64,000 nt of DNA from JASLEW01 sp963732005 (GCA_963732005.1 CAVSXT010000005.1:2790001-2854000), one strand, 5' to 3'; counted from the first letter of the stretch, positions 24,296 through 34,270 are shown. Program-made: numbers and translations. The notes: generated by a model not told the origin, from the sequence alone.

Positions 24296-24469
24296 TGACC
24301 TGGGTGGGACCTGTCACCGTTCGGTTCGTAAGAGCTGCCTCTGCGGCAGACTACAGCCGTCTATCAATCAGGCCTAGTGCGCTTGTCAGCCATCGGAACG
24401 AAGGGCCGCTCTGCTCGGAACGCCAGCGTCACGTTCTGACCCTAAGACGGTCGATCCGACCACTGCTTA

Positions 24470-25780
24470 GGAGTCGCGCCAGAATAACATGACTACCTTT
24501 TCTGGCGCTTGGGACGAATGGCGTAGTTCCAATCGCCATGAAAGCTGGCGCGCTTCAGATTGACGGAGGCGAGCTCCTCGTCGGCGACGGCTACCCCAGT
24601 TGGATAGCTCTCCCGGTCGAGTTCTGCTCGGATCTTCAGACCAGTCTTGGTGGCCGTGCTGGCGATCAGGTTGATGATGATGTCGTGACTCACCAAGGGC
24701 TTGCCACGCCAGTTCTGGGTGATATGGCAGAACATGCGATGCTCAATCTTGTTCCACTTGCTGGTGCCTGGCGGGAAGTGGCAGACGTGAATGGTCAAAC
24801 CCAACTGGCTCGCCAAGTCCTGCAGCGCGACTTTCCAGAGACGGCAGCGGCTGCCATTGCTACCGCCGCCATCGGCGGTGATCAGCAACTTACGGGCGCT
24901 TGGGTAGCGCTGAGAACCCATCTTGCCCCACCAACGCCGGATCGCTTCGACGGCGAAGCGGGCGGTGTCGTGGTCCACGCCGACGCTCACCCACCCCTGA
25001 TTCGAACTCGGGTCATAAACGCCATAGGGAATGGCCTTGCCCAACTCGGGGTCCACGAAGTCGTAGATCTTGACCGTGTCGGGATCGCCCTTGGGTCGCC
25101 ACTCGCGTCCGACATTCTTGAACGCCCCGACCAGCTCCTTCTTTTTCGTGTCCACCGAGATCACCGGTTGGCCACGGCGCTGAAACGACTGCACGGTGTG
25201 GCTGGTGTGCTCGAATTGGGCGTTGCGGTCCGGATGCGAAGCGCCCTCCAAGGTCTTGCGGTTGCTCTGCAGGCTGTAGCCGGCCTCGTTCAGCAGCCGA
25301 CCCACACTGCGCGGGCTCAAGGTATGCCCCTGCCGCGTCAACGCTGCCGCCAACTGAGTCGTGCTCTTGCAGGTCCAGCGCAATGGGGATTCCGGGTCGC
25401 CCCGCGTCACCGGGTCTACGAGGTGCTCCAACGCATCCAGAAGGTCAGGGTCGGTTTCGGTCAGAGCCTTGCGGCCGCCCCCGGGGCGACGAATCCGCAA
25501 GTCCTCCGGCGAACCAGGATGGGCCTGCCTATCCAGCAACTCTGCCAATCCTCGCCGAATCGTATTCGGCGACATGCCGATCGCCCCGCTCACCGCACGC
25601 ACTCCGCCCCAACCATAGGCTCGCGCTTCCGACGCCGCCCACTGTCGCCGCATCCGCTCGTTCATCATCGGTGCCAACGAGAGGTACTTCATTGCAATCT
25701 GTTCCGCCGAGGCGGGATCTTGCATGCCCCCAGTAAACCACAACCTCTACAAATTAGTCAAGTTATTGTGGCGCGACTCC
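24470..25780 (-). mobile_element. ISAzo13-like insertion sequence
   Basis: Terminal inverted repeats of 26 bp: 24470-24495 (GGAGTCGCGCCAGAATAACA...) and the complement of 25755-25780, matching at 24 positions. It is flanked by TTA at 24467-24469 and 25781-25783, probably a 3-bp target duplication. It contains a single transposase gene filling almost the whole element, so it looks intact. Confidence 0.88.
24493..25743 (-). CDS. ISAzo13-family transposase
   Basis: 416 residues. An N-terminal HTH (SGAIGMSPNTIRRGLAELLD) is followed by the ISAzo13 core: QPVISVDTKKKELVGAFKN, YGVYDPSSNQGWVSVGVDHD, ARKLLITADGGGSNGSRCRL and HVCHFPPGTSKWNKIEHRMF, with DDE residues in the second Asp and the last Glu. 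The C-terminal YPTGVAVADEELASVNL is typical of the family. The frame is complete. Confidence 0.92.
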   Translation of the reverse strand: MWFTGGMQDPASAEQIAMKYLSLAPMMNERMRRQWAASEARAYGWGGVRAVSGAIGMSPNTIRRGLAELLDRQAHPGSPEDLRIRRPGGGRKALTETDPDLLDALEHLVDPVTRGDPESPLRWTCKSTTQLAAALTRQGHTLSPRSVGRLLNEAGYSLQSNRKTLEGASHPDRNAQFEHTSHTVQSFQRRGQPVISVDTKKKELVGAFKNVGREWRPKGDPDTVKIYDFVDPELGKAIPYGVYDPSSNQGWVSVGVDHDTARFAVEAIRRWWGKMGSQRYPSARKLLITADGGGSNGSRCRLWKVALQDLASQLGLTIHVCHFPPGTSKWNKIEHRMFCHITQNWRGKPLVSHDIIINLIASTATKTGLKIRAELDRESYPTGVAVADEELASVNLKRASFHGDWNYAIRPKRQKR

Positions 25781-25783
25781 TTA

Positions 25784-26141
25784 GTTCTGCAAGATGCAGT
25801 CTCAACAGGTCGGCTGGTTTGACGCTACGCGGCTCCGTGCCGAGGACAGTCGCCATATCAACGAGTGTAGCAAGTCGCGGATGGCTAGGAAAGGTGCAGC
25901 TGACAACCCGAGGGGCTGTCTTCTCCCATGCGGCTCGAATCGCTGGAGCCCGTCGGTTGGAGTGCAGGGGCCGGAGGCCCCAGGTCTCGGCTAGGTTGAG
26001 CATCTTGCTCACCAGGGCGAGCACGCGGTTGGCCTGGATGGGCTTGGCTCGCAGGCTGTGGTGCAGGTCAGCGACTTCCTTCAACTCGATCGCGGCGACC
26101 TTGCGGCGGCCGAGGGCCTCGGCCGGCCATGGCAACGCCAC
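25784..26141 (-). pseudogene. Tyrosine integrase remnant
   Basis: ELKEVADLHHSLRAKPIQAN and RVLALVSKMLNLAETWGLRP correspond to the core-binding domain of the intact integrase at 18419-19624 (ADVARLHHALGDKPLAANRV...). The similarity ends there. The rest (FPSHPRLATLVDMATVLGTE, PADLLRLHLAEL) looks like a different, regulator-like tail. No catalytic domain remains. It marks the edge of a second, decayed element. Bases 26142-26366 hold no gene. Confidence 0.65.
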
Positions 26142-26366
26142 GGCGGCCAGTTGTGACGGCGCGGCACGCGTCCTCCGCTCCGCTGCGACAGGAGCACGGG
26201 GTATCGCAATTTACTCAGCAACTACGTAGAGTCTTCCATGCTGAGTCTGTGCACCTCGGGCAGTGGCGCCACCGGCGATACCGCGGGCGATGCGACCCGC
26301 TGTCGGCTACCTGCAAAGGGGGTGCTGGGACTCTCGGACAGTAACCTTCAAGAAAGGAGCCGAGGA

Positions 26367-26732
26367 ATGAAGACCAGAGTCGCTCTGTTCGTCGCGGGCA
26401 TCCTGTTGGTCGTGGCCACCGCCGGCGTGACGGCACTGCAGGCCGATCAGGGCGGCGCGGCCGTCCTCTCGCCAGCCGCATTCATCGCGTCGCTCAACTG
26501 TGGCGCCAACCTCACCGCTCTGGCAATTGTCGACGTCGTCCCGGCGGCGAAGCCCCTGTCGGACCTCCAGACCTGCGGCAGCTGCAGCTCGAACCCGTGC
26601 AAGGGCGCGGTCGTCAACAACTACTGCAACAAGCCCAGCGGCGGGATCGGGCAATGCCTGCCGCCCCTGGGCAACAACTGCTCTGACGGCGTGACGTGGC
26701 AGTGCCAGTGCTGGTCCGGTCCGCTTCCCTGA
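26367..26732 (+). CDS. Secreted cysteine-rich small protein
   Basis: 121 residues with a signal peptide (MKTRVALFVAGILLVVATAG, then VTALQA). The mature part has about 9 cysteines, mostly in the last 55 residues (TCGSCSSNPCKGAVVNNYCN, CLPPLGNNCSDG, WQCQCW), suggesting disulfide cross-links outside the cytoplasm. The ATG at 26367 has an AAAGGAG site. I do not recognise the family. A strong hairpin lies 29 bases after the stop. Confidence 0.7.
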   Translation: MKTRVALFVAGILLVVATAGVTALQADQGGAAVLSPAAFIASLNCGANLTALAIVDVVPAAKPLSDLQTCGSCSSNPCKGAVVNNYCNKPSGGIGQCLPPLGNNCSDGVTWQCQCWSGPLP

Positions 26733-26760
26733 CCTGACCCCCAACGACCCTTCCTGCTGC

Positions 26761-26799
26761 GCCAGCCCGGCGGCTCCGCTTCTCTGCAGCCGGGCTGGC
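26761..26799 (+). terminator. Perfect 11-bp hairpin, likely bidirectional terminator
   Basis: GCCAGCCCGGC (26761-26771) pairs with GCCGGGCTGGC (26789-26799). It sits between the convergent Cys-rich protein gene and glcF. No U-tract follows. Confidence 0.6.
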
Positions 26800-26958
26800 G
26801 CCCCTCGCCGGCGGCGGCTCTGCCTGAGTCCTGACCGCCCTTGCGAGGGTGCGGTATCGCCGTGTCCAAGGGGGGCGGGAGTGGGGCGCCGGCGGCGAGG
26901 AAGCTCCTGCGGCCTGTCGTGGAACCCGCGAGGAGTCGCGGTTGGTGCGCGAAGGAGG

Positions 26959-28311
26959 TCAGGCCCGCGCTTGCAGCTCCGCGGCCGGCGTGCCCTGGAT
27001 GGCGGCGTCGAGGAGCTGGATCATGTGCAGCACCGGCACTCGTCTGCCCGCGCGCTGCAGACCGGAAGCGAGCTGCATCAGGCAGCCGGGGTTGGCCGAG
27101 ACCACCAGGTCAGGGTGCATCGAGAGGCAGTTGCTCACCTTCCGGTCGCCCAGCTCCGCCGCTGCTTCGGGCTGCACCAGGTTGTAGATCCCGGCCGAGC
27201 CGCAGCAGAGAGCGGCATCGGGGATCTCCACCAGCTCCAACTCGGGAATGGTGCCGAGCATCCGGCGCGGCTCGGCGCGCACTCCCTGGGCGTGCTGCAG
27301 GTGGCAGGCATCATGGTAGGCCACTCGCAGGCGCAGCGGCTGCCGCACGGCGCGCGGTTCGAGCTCCGCCAGCACCTCGGAGACGTCCTTGCACCTGGCG
27401 GCGAAGGCCCGCGCGCGTTCGGCGTAGCGCGGATCGTCGCGCAACAGGTGGCCGTATTCCTTCATCGAGGAGCCGCAGCCGGCGGCGTTGACGACGATCG
27501 TATCCACGCCGGCACCTTCAAAGACGTCGATGAGCCGGCGCGCGAAGGCGAGGGCCCTCTCCTCGAGGCCGGCATGAACCATCAGCGCGCCGCAGCAGCC
27601 CTGGTCGCGGGGGATGACCACCTCGCAACCCTCGGCCGCCAGCACCCGCACGGTGGCGGCATTGACCTCGGAGAACAGCACCCGCTGCACGCACCCGGTC
27701 AGCAGGCCGACGCGCTTGCGCACCGCTCCCTGCGCCGGCACGTGCTCGGGCGGCAGGCGGGCGCCCAGCTCGCGCAGGGAGAGCGCCGGCAGCAAGGCCT
27801 CCATCGCACGCAGCTTGCGGGGGAGCAGCTTCACCAGCCGCGTGCCTCGCACCAGCGCGCGCAGCCCTGAAGCCTGGTACGCCCACGCCGGCAACAGGGC
27901 TGCCCGTAATCGGCCGGGATACGGGAAAATGCCGAAGATCAATCGGCGGTGGAGGGCCTCGCCGGGCGAGCGCCGGTAGCGCCGCTGGAGCTGGGCACGC
28001 GTGGCCTCGATCAGCAGGTCGTATCTCACCCCGGAGGGGCAGGAGGTCACGCAGGCCATGCAGCCCAGACAGCGGTCGAAATGCTGGACGAAGCTGTCGG
28101 TGAGGTTGGCCCTGCCTTCGGCGCCGAGCTTCATCAGGTGGATGCGGCCGCGCGGCGAATCCATCTCCTCGCCCCAGATCGCGTAGGTGGGGCAGGTCGG
28201 CAGGCAGAAGCCACAATGGACACATTTCTTGTACAGCTCCGCCGCCGGCGGGTGCTGATCGTCGAATGCCAGTGCGCGGTTGGTGCGGTGGGTGACGTCG
28301 GCCGCGGCCAT
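26959..28311 (-). CDS. glcF: Glycolate oxidase iron-sulfur subunit
   Basis: 450 residues. Two 4Fe-4S motifs near the N terminus (CVHCGFCLPTCP and CLGCMACVTSCP) are followed by two cysteine-rich CCG domains (GCCGALMVHAG, ALCCGSAGIY), as in GlcF/LutA-type proteins. It passes electrons from GlcDE to the respiratory chain during oxidation of glycolate to glyoxylate. The ATG at 28311 shares one base with the glcE stop, fixing the start. It is the last gene of the glcDEF operon. Confidence 0.92.
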   Translation of the reverse strand: MAAADVTHRTNRALAFDDQHPPAAELYKKCVHCGFCLPTCPTYAIWGEEMDSPRGRIHLMKLGAEGRANLTDSFVQHFDRCLGCMACVTSCPSGVRYDLLIEATRAQLQRRYRRSPGEALHRRLIFGIFPYPGRLRAALLPAWAYQASGLRALVRGTRLVKLLPRKLRAMEALLPALSLRELGARLPPEHVPAQGAVRKRVGLLTGCVQRVLFSEVNAATVRVLAAEGCEVVIPRDQGCCGALMVHAGLEERALAFARRLIDVFEGAGVDTIVVNAAGCGSSMKEYGHLLRDDPRYAERARAFAARCKDVSEVLAELEPRAVRQPLRLRVAYHDACHLQHAQGVRAEPRRMLGTIPELELVEIPDAALCCGSAGIYNLVQPEAAAELGDRKVSNCLSMHPDLVVSANPGCLMQLASGLQRAGRRVPVLHMIQLLDAAIQGTPAAELQARA

Positions 28312-29600
28312 CAGATTCCCCCGAGGAAGCGGCCCGGGCTCAACGTCCCGTCCGGATCGAAGCGCTGCTTGATGCGCACCATCACCGGCTGCGCGTCGCC
28401 AGGCGGGCCCCAGACATCGAGGCCGCGCTTGACCGCGAGCGGGCAGCCGAGCGCGACGAGAGTGCCGCCAAGCTGCGTCTCGCCGGCGCCGGCCAGCTCC
28501 TCGCGCAGCGCCAGGAGCGCCGTGCGCAGCGCCGGCTCGTCGCCCTCCAGGCGCAGGTAGCCGGCGCCGACACCTTGCACCACCAGGCGCCAGTCCAGCG
28601 ACCGCGCCGCGGCCGTGCGCTCGACCAGCGCACACACCGCGGCGATGCGCGCCGGCAGCACGCTGAACCTGGCCACCAGCGCCGGGGCGGCACCATCCCA
28701 GATGGCCTGGTGCGCGGTCCAGAGGCCGGCCGGCGCGTCGGCGGCGGCCGCAGCGGGAGCGGCGAGCCGCCGCACCTGATCGACCTGTTCGACCTGCGCC
28801 TGGATGCCGGCCGCCGTGCCGTCGAAGCGGACGTCGAGCTGGGCGCCGCCGGGCGCCGCACGCAGCTGCAAGCCGATCGGCGTCAGCCTGGAGGCCAGGA
28901 TCGCGAGCAGCAGCCGGTTGAGCGCCGCGGGCGTGCCGCCGAAGGTCAGGCTGCGCGTCTCCCTGGGCAAGGGGTGGAGCCGGAAGATCGCCTGAACGAT
29001 CACGCCCAGGGTGCCCAGCGCACCGGTGAAGAGCTTGGCCAGGTCATAGCCCGCGACGTTCTTGACCACCTTGCCGCCGCTCTTGGCCAGCGTGCCGTCG
29101 GGCAAGGCGACGGTGATGCCGATGATGAGGTCGCGCAACGAGCCGTAGCGGAGACGCAGCGTGCCGCTGTCGTTGGTCGAGAGGATGCCGCCGAGGGTCG
29201 CCCGTTCCGGCCACAGCGGGTCGAGGGCGAGGTGCTGGCCGTGCTCGGCGAGAGCCGACTGCAGGTCGGCGACACGGCAGCCGGCCTCGGCGATGACCGT
29301 CATGTCGGCCCAGGCGTGCTCCCTGATGCGGTCGAGACGCGCCGTCGAGAGCAGCAGATCGCAGGCGGTGGGCGGATTGCCCCAGCCCAGCTTCGTGCCG
29401 CCGCCCCGCGGCGTCACCTTGAGGCCCGCGCCGCGGGCCCAGCGCAGGCAGCGCGCCAGGTCCTCGGCGGTGCCGGGCTCGGCGATCATCCGCGGCGCGA
29501 CGCCGTCGACGGCATCGGCCGCGGTGGCTGGCCGCAGCTGCTCCTGCCCCAGGACCACCGCCAGCTCCGACCACGAGACCTGCTGCATGGCCGCTGGCAT
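28311..29600 (-). CDS. glcE: Glycolate oxidase FAD-binding subunit
   Basis: 429 residues from the ATG at 29600. The FAD-binding PCMH part is seen in LKVTPRGGGTKLGWGNPPTA, DPLWPERATLGGILSTNDSG and GKVVKNVAGYDLAKLFTGAL, typical of GlcE. The C-terminal part resembles the FAD-oxidase cap, with PGRFLGGI at the end. It lies 17 bases after glcD. It works with GlcD and GlcF as the glycolate dehydrogenase complex at the inner membrane. Confidence 0.92.
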   Translation of the reverse strand: MPAAMQQVSWSELAVVLGQEQLRPATAADAVDGVAPRMIAEPGTAEDLARCLRWARGAGLKVTPRGGGTKLGWGNPPTACDLLLSTARLDRIREHAWADMTVIAEAGCRVADLQSALAEHGQHLALDPLWPERATLGGILSTNDSGTLRLRYGSLRDLIIGITVALPDGTLAKSGGKVVKNVAGYDLAKLFTGALGTLGVIVQAIFRLHPLPRETRSLTFGGTPAALNRLLLAILASRLTPIGLQLRAAPGGAQLDVRFDGTAAGIQAQVEQVDQVRRLAAPAAAAADAPAGLWTAHQAIWDGAAPALVARFSVLPARIAAVCALVERTAAARSLDWRLVVQGVGAGYLRLEGDEPALRTALLALREELAGAGETQLGGTLVALGCPLAVKRGLDVWGPPGDAQPVMVRIKQRFDPDGTLSPGRFLGGI

Positions 29601-29617
29601 CGCCGGTTCTCCCGCCG

Positions 29618-31066
29618 CTAGAAGCGTTGCGCCACGCCCGCGGTCTCGAGCGGATGCGGCGCGTAAACGCCTGGTCGCTCGCCGCACAAGCGCGGCCGGG
29701 GAAAGACCTTGTCGGGATTGGAAAGATGCTCGGGATCGAAGGCGCACCGCACCAGCTGCATGGTCTCGAGGTCGGGCTCGGCGAACATCTCGGACATGAA
29801 CATCTTCTTCTCCTCGCCGACGCCATGCTCGCCGGTGATCGAGCCTCCAGCCCTGATGCACAGGCGCAGGATCTCGCCGGCGAGCTCCTCGGCCAGCTTG
29901 TCCTGCCCGGGCACCGCGTCATCGTAGAGCACCAGGGGATGCAGGTTGCCGTCGCCGGCGTGGAAGACGTTGGCCACCCGCAGGCCCCGCTCGGCGCTGA
30001 GCCGGCTGATCTCGCTCATGACGAAGGGCAGCGCCGTCCGCGGGATCACGCCATCCTGCACGATGTAGGCGGGCGAGATGCGTCCCACGGCGGCGAAAGC
30101 GGCCTTCCGTCCCGTCCAGACGCGGGCTCGCTCGGCATCGGATTGCGCGAGGCGGATCTCCCAGGCGCCGCACCTGGTGCAGGCCTCGGCCACCTCTTCC
30201 ATCAGGGTCTCGACCTCGGGCGCGGCGCCGTCCAGCTCGACCAGCAGCAGACCGCCGCAATCGGGATAGTTGGCGTGCACCGCGGCCTCGGCGGCTTGAA
30301 TCGCCAGGTTGTCCATCATCTCGATGGCCGCCGGCAGCATCCCCGCGGCGATGATGGCGCTCACTGCCGCGCCCGCTTCATTGGTGGAATGGAAGGCCGC
30401 CAGCAGCACCTGGACGACCTCCGGCTTTTTCATGATGCGGAGGATGACCTTGGTGGCGATGCCGAGCGTGCCCTCCGAGCCGACGAAGACTCCGCACAGG
30501 TCGTAGCCGGGACGGTCCAGGGTGGTGTCGCCGAAGTGCGCCAGAGAGCCGTCGGGCAGCACCACCTCCAGACCCAGGACGTGCGTGGTGGTGAAGCCGT
30601 ACTTCAGGCAGTGAGCGCCGCCCGAGTTCTCCGCGACGTTGCCGCCGATAGAGCAGACCTGCTGCGAGGAGGGATCGGGCGCGTAGAAGTAGCCGTCCGG
30701 CGCCACTCGCGCGGTGACGTCGAGGTTCATCACGCCGGGCTCCACGACCACCCGCAGGTTGGGCAGGTCCACCTCCAGGATGCGGTTCATGCGCGAGAGG
30801 CCGATGACGATGCCGTTGGCCGCCGGCAGCGCGCCGCCGCTCAACCCCGTGCCCGAGCCACGGGCCACGAACGGGATCCGCTCGCGATGGCACACCCGCA
30901 CGATCGCCTGCACCTCCTCGGTCGAGGTCGGCAGCAGCACCGCCAGGGGGAGCACCCGGAACACAGTGAGGCCGTCGCACTCGTAGGTGCTGAGCTGCTC
31001 GGGCTCGGTGATCAGATCCGCCGCGCCGACGATGGCACGAAACTCATCGAGGATCCTGGCTTCCAT
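29618..31066 (-). CDS. glcD: Glycolate oxidase subunit GlcD (FAD-linked)
   Basis: 482 residues, full length. PFVARGSGTGLSGGALPAAN and CSIGGNVAENSGGAHCLKYG are the FAD-binding PCMH motifs. NVFHAGDGNLHPLVLYD and SITGEHGVGEEKKMFM are the conserved C-terminal signatures of GlcD/D-lactate dehydrogenase-type enzymes. The glcE/glcF neighbours favour glycolate over lactate as the substrate. First gene of the operon. Confidence 0.93.
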   Translation of the reverse strand: MEARILDEFRAIVGAADLITEPEQLSTYECDGLTVFRVLPLAVLLPTSTEEVQAIVRVCHRERIPFVARGSGTGLSGGALPAANGIVIGLSRMNRILEVDLPNLRVVVEPGVMNLDVTARVAPDGYFYAPDPSSQQVCSIGGNVAENSGGAHCLKYGFTTTHVLGLEVVLPDGSLAHFGDTTLDRPGYDLCGVFVGSEGTLGIATKVILRIMKKPEVVQVLLAAFHSTNEAGAAVSAIIAAGMLPAAIEMMDNLAIQAAEAAVHANYPDCGGLLLVELDGAAPEVETLMEEVAEACTRCGAWEIRLAQSDAERARVWTGRKAAFAAVGRISPAYIVQDGVIPRTALPFVMSEISRLSAERGLRVANVFHAGDGNLHPLVLYDDAVPGQDKLAEELAGEILRLCIRAGGSITGEHGVGEEKKMFMSEMFAEPDLETMQLVRCAFDPEHLSNPDKVFPRPRLCGERPGVYAPHPLETAGVAQRF

Positions 31067-31114
31067 GGGGGGACAATCCTACCATCCGGCGCCGCCGCTC
31101 TGGCTCGATCGAAG

Positions 31115-34100
31115 TCAGGGGCTGCTGCTGCCGATGACCTCGAAAGCACCCCAAACGGAGGGTGCGGCAGCGGGTCCGGCGGCCTCGAAGCTCTCGAGCT
31201 GGCTGGCTCGCAGTGCCCAGGCAGCGTCGAAGCGCTCCCCCAGGTGCCGGTAGAACCGTGCGAAGAAGTCCGCGATCAGCGCGTCGTCGACCGACCAGAG
31301 CGAGGCGACGACGGTGGGGACCCCGGTGGCGAGAAAGGCGCGCGCGAAGTTCTCCACCCCCTCGGTGGGCGAGAGCCTGCCGCTCGCCGTGCCGCAGCTC
31401 GCGAGCACCACCAGGCGCGTCCGCGGCAGGCGCTGGCGCAGAACGTCGCCCGAGTACAGAACGCCTCGGGACGCGTCGGTCGAATCCTTGGCGAAGAGCA
31501 TCTGCGAGAGGAGCGGGGAGCCGGAGTTCACCGTCGAATGACCGCCAAAGTGAACGATCTCGAAGTCGCCGGCACTTGCCAGGAAGGCCCGGCGCGTGGC
31601 GTCGCGCCCGAGGAGCGTCACGGAACCGGGGAAAACGCGAGCGATCAGTGCGTCGCTTGGCCGCGCCGCCAGCGGCGCCAGCGTCGGATCGAGCTGGCGG
31701 TCGAAGTCGGGGGCGGCGAGATACAGCACCCGCGGCTGATGGCGGTTGGGCAAGGCCAGCTCGCGGCGCCGGCCAGCGGCGAGGACGGACGCGCTCGGCG
31801 CCACGGCGCAGACATGGTCCTGTATCAGATACCGGCGGCGCCGAGGATCGCGAAGCAAGGCGAAGGGCAGGGTGTGCAGCACGCCGTCGGGGACCAGCAC
31901 CAGGCGGTCCGCGCCGCCCAGGTCCTTGGCCACCGGGCCCACCAGGGCCGCGTAGAGCTTCTCGGATAGCCGCGTGAAGTCGGCAACCGGGCCGCCGGCC
32001 AGCAGACGACGAAACCTCTCCACATCGGCGCCGAGCGCGGCCCGGTCCATCGGCACCGTCTCACAGCGCACCGCGCCGCGCCGCCGCAGCACCCAAATGA
32101 TCGTCCGCTTCGGCAGGACGGCATATTCGAGGAGGATCGTTCCCTCCGGCAGGCCACGCTGCAAAGCGCCCACGTCCTCCGCCGGCGGGACGCCGAGGCT
32201 CGGCGGCGCGACCGTCTGGCCCGCTCCGGTCACCAACCAGTCTTTCAGCACCCGGGCCCTCGCCTGCTCGCTGAAGCGCAGGGCCTTTTCCGGATCGTGA
32301 CGCTGGTCCAGCTGGAAAGCGATCATGGCGTCGAAGAGCTCTTTCGAGCGGTCGAGATAGGTGATGCGATCCGTCGTCGCCTCGATCGCGTCGCGCTGAC
32401 GCTCCGATTCTTCGATCGCATCGGCGAGATCGCGTTCCTCGGCGTCGATCCGGCCCAGCATGCCCTCGGCCTGCGCACGCTCATAGAGGGCCCTGCCGAT
32501 CTGGTAGTGGTACGAGGTCGTGCTGAAGCTGCGCACCGCGGCATCGAGCTGCGCGATGGCCCGGACCGGCGATGAGCCGATCGCCAGCTCTCCCGCGACC
32601 AGGCGAAGGTCGCCTTCGATGGTGCGACGGAGCGCCGGATCGGCCACCAGTCGCTGGTATCTCCAAGCCTCATCCAGCGTCCGCTCCGCCGCGTCGCGGT
32701 CGCTCAGGGCGACGTAGAGATTCGCCCGCCAGCGCAGCGCTTCCGCGATGGCGAGCGGTCTGCCGGTGGCTTCGCTGCTGCGCACGACCTCGTCCTGGAA
32801 CCAGAGCGCGCTCTCGAGATCGCCTTGCGCATTCGCCAGCCATGAGGCAACCTCCCAGATGAGCAGCCGGAGGACGGGCTGATCGAGCGTGTCCGGTTCG
32901 ACCAGCGCCGGGTAGAGGCGCCGCCAAGCGTCCTCGCGATGGCCGAGGAGCTCGAGATCCGTCGCCAGCAACGACCTCACCTTCGCCGCCAGCGCCTTCT
33001 CGCCCAGGCCGCTGAAGTCCTCAAGGACCGCCTCGTGAGCGGTGAGCGCCGCGCTGAGGTGCCCCTCGATGCTGTCCATCAGCCCCAGCAGCCAGAGAGA
33101 CCGGCCATGCAGGGCCCGGTACCCCGCTCGCGCGGACTCCCTGATCGTATCGGCCAAGGAGCGCCGAGCAGCCGCGTAATCCAGCTCCTGATAGCGGCAC
33201 ATGGCGGTGCCGTAGCGGGCCCACCCGGCGAACGGGCTGCCCGCGGTCGCCAAAGCTCGCTCCGCGGTGCGAAATTGCTGCAGGCCGCGGGTGCAGTCGC
33301 CGGCCGCGGCGAGTGCGAGCCCTTGGCGGTAGGCAAGCAACCCCAACACCGATTCCTGCCACCTCGGATCCCTGCGATCCAAGCCATCGAGCCTTGAGAT
33401 CGTGTCGCAGGCCATGCGGTCGCCGTGGTTCGCCGCCAGTGCAGCGGCAATCGCCCGCGCGACCGAGAGGCTACTTGCGGCCTCGTGGTCGCGATGGTGG
33501 TCCGCGGCATCGGCCCAGTCTCCCAACAGCGTTCCCTCGACATGCTCGCGCCATCGCTGCGGTGAACCCGAGACCAGCGAGGTGACCCTGTCCCGGTCGC
33601 CGCGTGCGACTGCCGCATCCAACTCGGCCAGACGGCTGGGCCAGTCGGGTAGCTTCGTGCCCGGCGTCAACGCGGCGGCACGGGCCCTGGCCTCGCGAGC
33701 CCACGACGGATCACGCTCCATCCCCGCGTAGATCTTCCACTCCGCGACGGCCTGGGACACCAGGCCCACCTGTCCGAGCGCCAGGGCGCGATTGAAGCGG
33801 GCGGTGAGCGAGGCCGGTTCGAGGCGGACCGCGTGATTGGCGGCGGCCAGCGCGAGCGTGATCTCGAACGGGTCGCCGGTCGCGGCGCGGCGTTGCAGGT
33901 GCGCCGCGGCCAGATCGCTCCAAACCTCGGCGCTGGCCGGGTAGCGCTCGGCGAGCTTCGCGAGGTTGGCGACGGCGGCGTCGACGGCGCCTGCAAGCAG
34001 CAGGGCGACGGCGGCGTTGCGCTGCTTATCGACCGCGGCCGGGCCGGCGGCGGTCCGTGCCGAGGTGGCGACCGCGCGCCGCAGCACATCGCTATACCGC

Positions 34101-34270
34101 TGCCGCTCCGCCGGCGGCGTCTGGGCAAGCCAGGGCGCGCCTGTCAGGCGACCCTCGCCGGGGCGCACGGCGCTCAACGCCGCCATCAAGGGGCTCCCCT
34201 GCCCAACCTCACCGGCGCGGCCACACCCCGAGAGCAGAGCGGTGGCGAGGAGCCCACCCCAGGTGACCAC
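31115..34270 (-). CDS. CHAT-domain (caspase-like) lipoprotein with TPR-like repeats
   Basis: About 1051 residues if the GTG at 34270 is the start. That start gives a lipoprotein signal (TWGGLLATALLSGCG, lipobox before Cys); the open frame extends further upstream but no better start is seen. Residues about 60-720 are helical repeats of TPR type. The C-terminal 330 residues are a CHAT protease: catalytic His in VHFGGHSTVNSG (about 911) and Cys in LASCGTASGRLSPTEG (about 959), followed by GVPTVVASLWSVDD. CHAT proteins are peptidases of the caspase clan. It reads divergently from a metacaspase operon, and a functional link is likely. Confidence 0.85.
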   Translation of the reverse strand: MVTWGGLLATALLSGCGRAGEVGQGSPLMAALSAVRPGEGRLTGAPWLAQTPPAERQRYSDVLRRAVATSARTAAGPAAVDKQRNAAVALLLAGAVDAAVANLAKLAERYPASAEVWSDLAAAHLQRRAATGDPFEITLALAAANHAVRLEPASLTARFNRALALGQVGLVSQAVAEWKIYAGMERDPSWAREARARAAALTPGTKLPDWPSRLAELDAAVARGDRDRVTSLVSGSPQRWREHVEGTLLGDWADAADHHRDHEAASSLSVARAIAAALAANHGDRMACDTISRLDGLDRRDPRWQESVLGLLAYRQGLALAAAGDCTRGLQQFRTAERALATAGSPFAGWARYGTAMCRYQELDYAAARRSLADTIRESARAGYRALHGRSLWLLGLMDSIEGHLSAALTAHEAVLEDFSGLGEKALAAKVRSLLATDLELLGHREDAWRRLYPALVEPDTLDQPVLRLLIWEVASWLANAQGDLESALWFQDEVVRSSEATGRPLAIAEALRWRANLYVALSDRDAAERTLDEAWRYQRLVADPALRRTIEGDLRLVAGELAIGSSPVRAIAQLDAAVRSFSTTSYHYQIGRALYERAQAEGMLGRIDAEERDLADAIEESERQRDAIEATTDRITYLDRSKELFDAMIAFQLDQRHDPEKALRFSEQARARVLKDWLVTGAGQTVAPPSLGVPPAEDVGALQRGLPEGTILLEYAVLPKRTIIWVLRRRGAVRCETVPMDRAALGADVERFRRLLAGGPVADFTRLSEKLYAALVGPVAKDLGGADRLVLVPDGVLHTLPFALLRDPRRRRYLIQDHVCAVAPSASVLAAGRRRELALPNRHQPRVLYLAAPDFDRQLDPTLAPLAARPSDALIARVFPGSVTLLGRDATRRAFLASAGDFEIVHFGGHSTVNSGSPLLSQMLFAKDSTDASRGVLYSGDVLRQRLPRTRLVVLASCGTASGRLSPTEGVENFARAFLATGVPTVVASLWSVDDALIADFFARFYRHLGERFDAAWALRASQLESFEAAGPAAAPSVWGAFEVIGSSSP

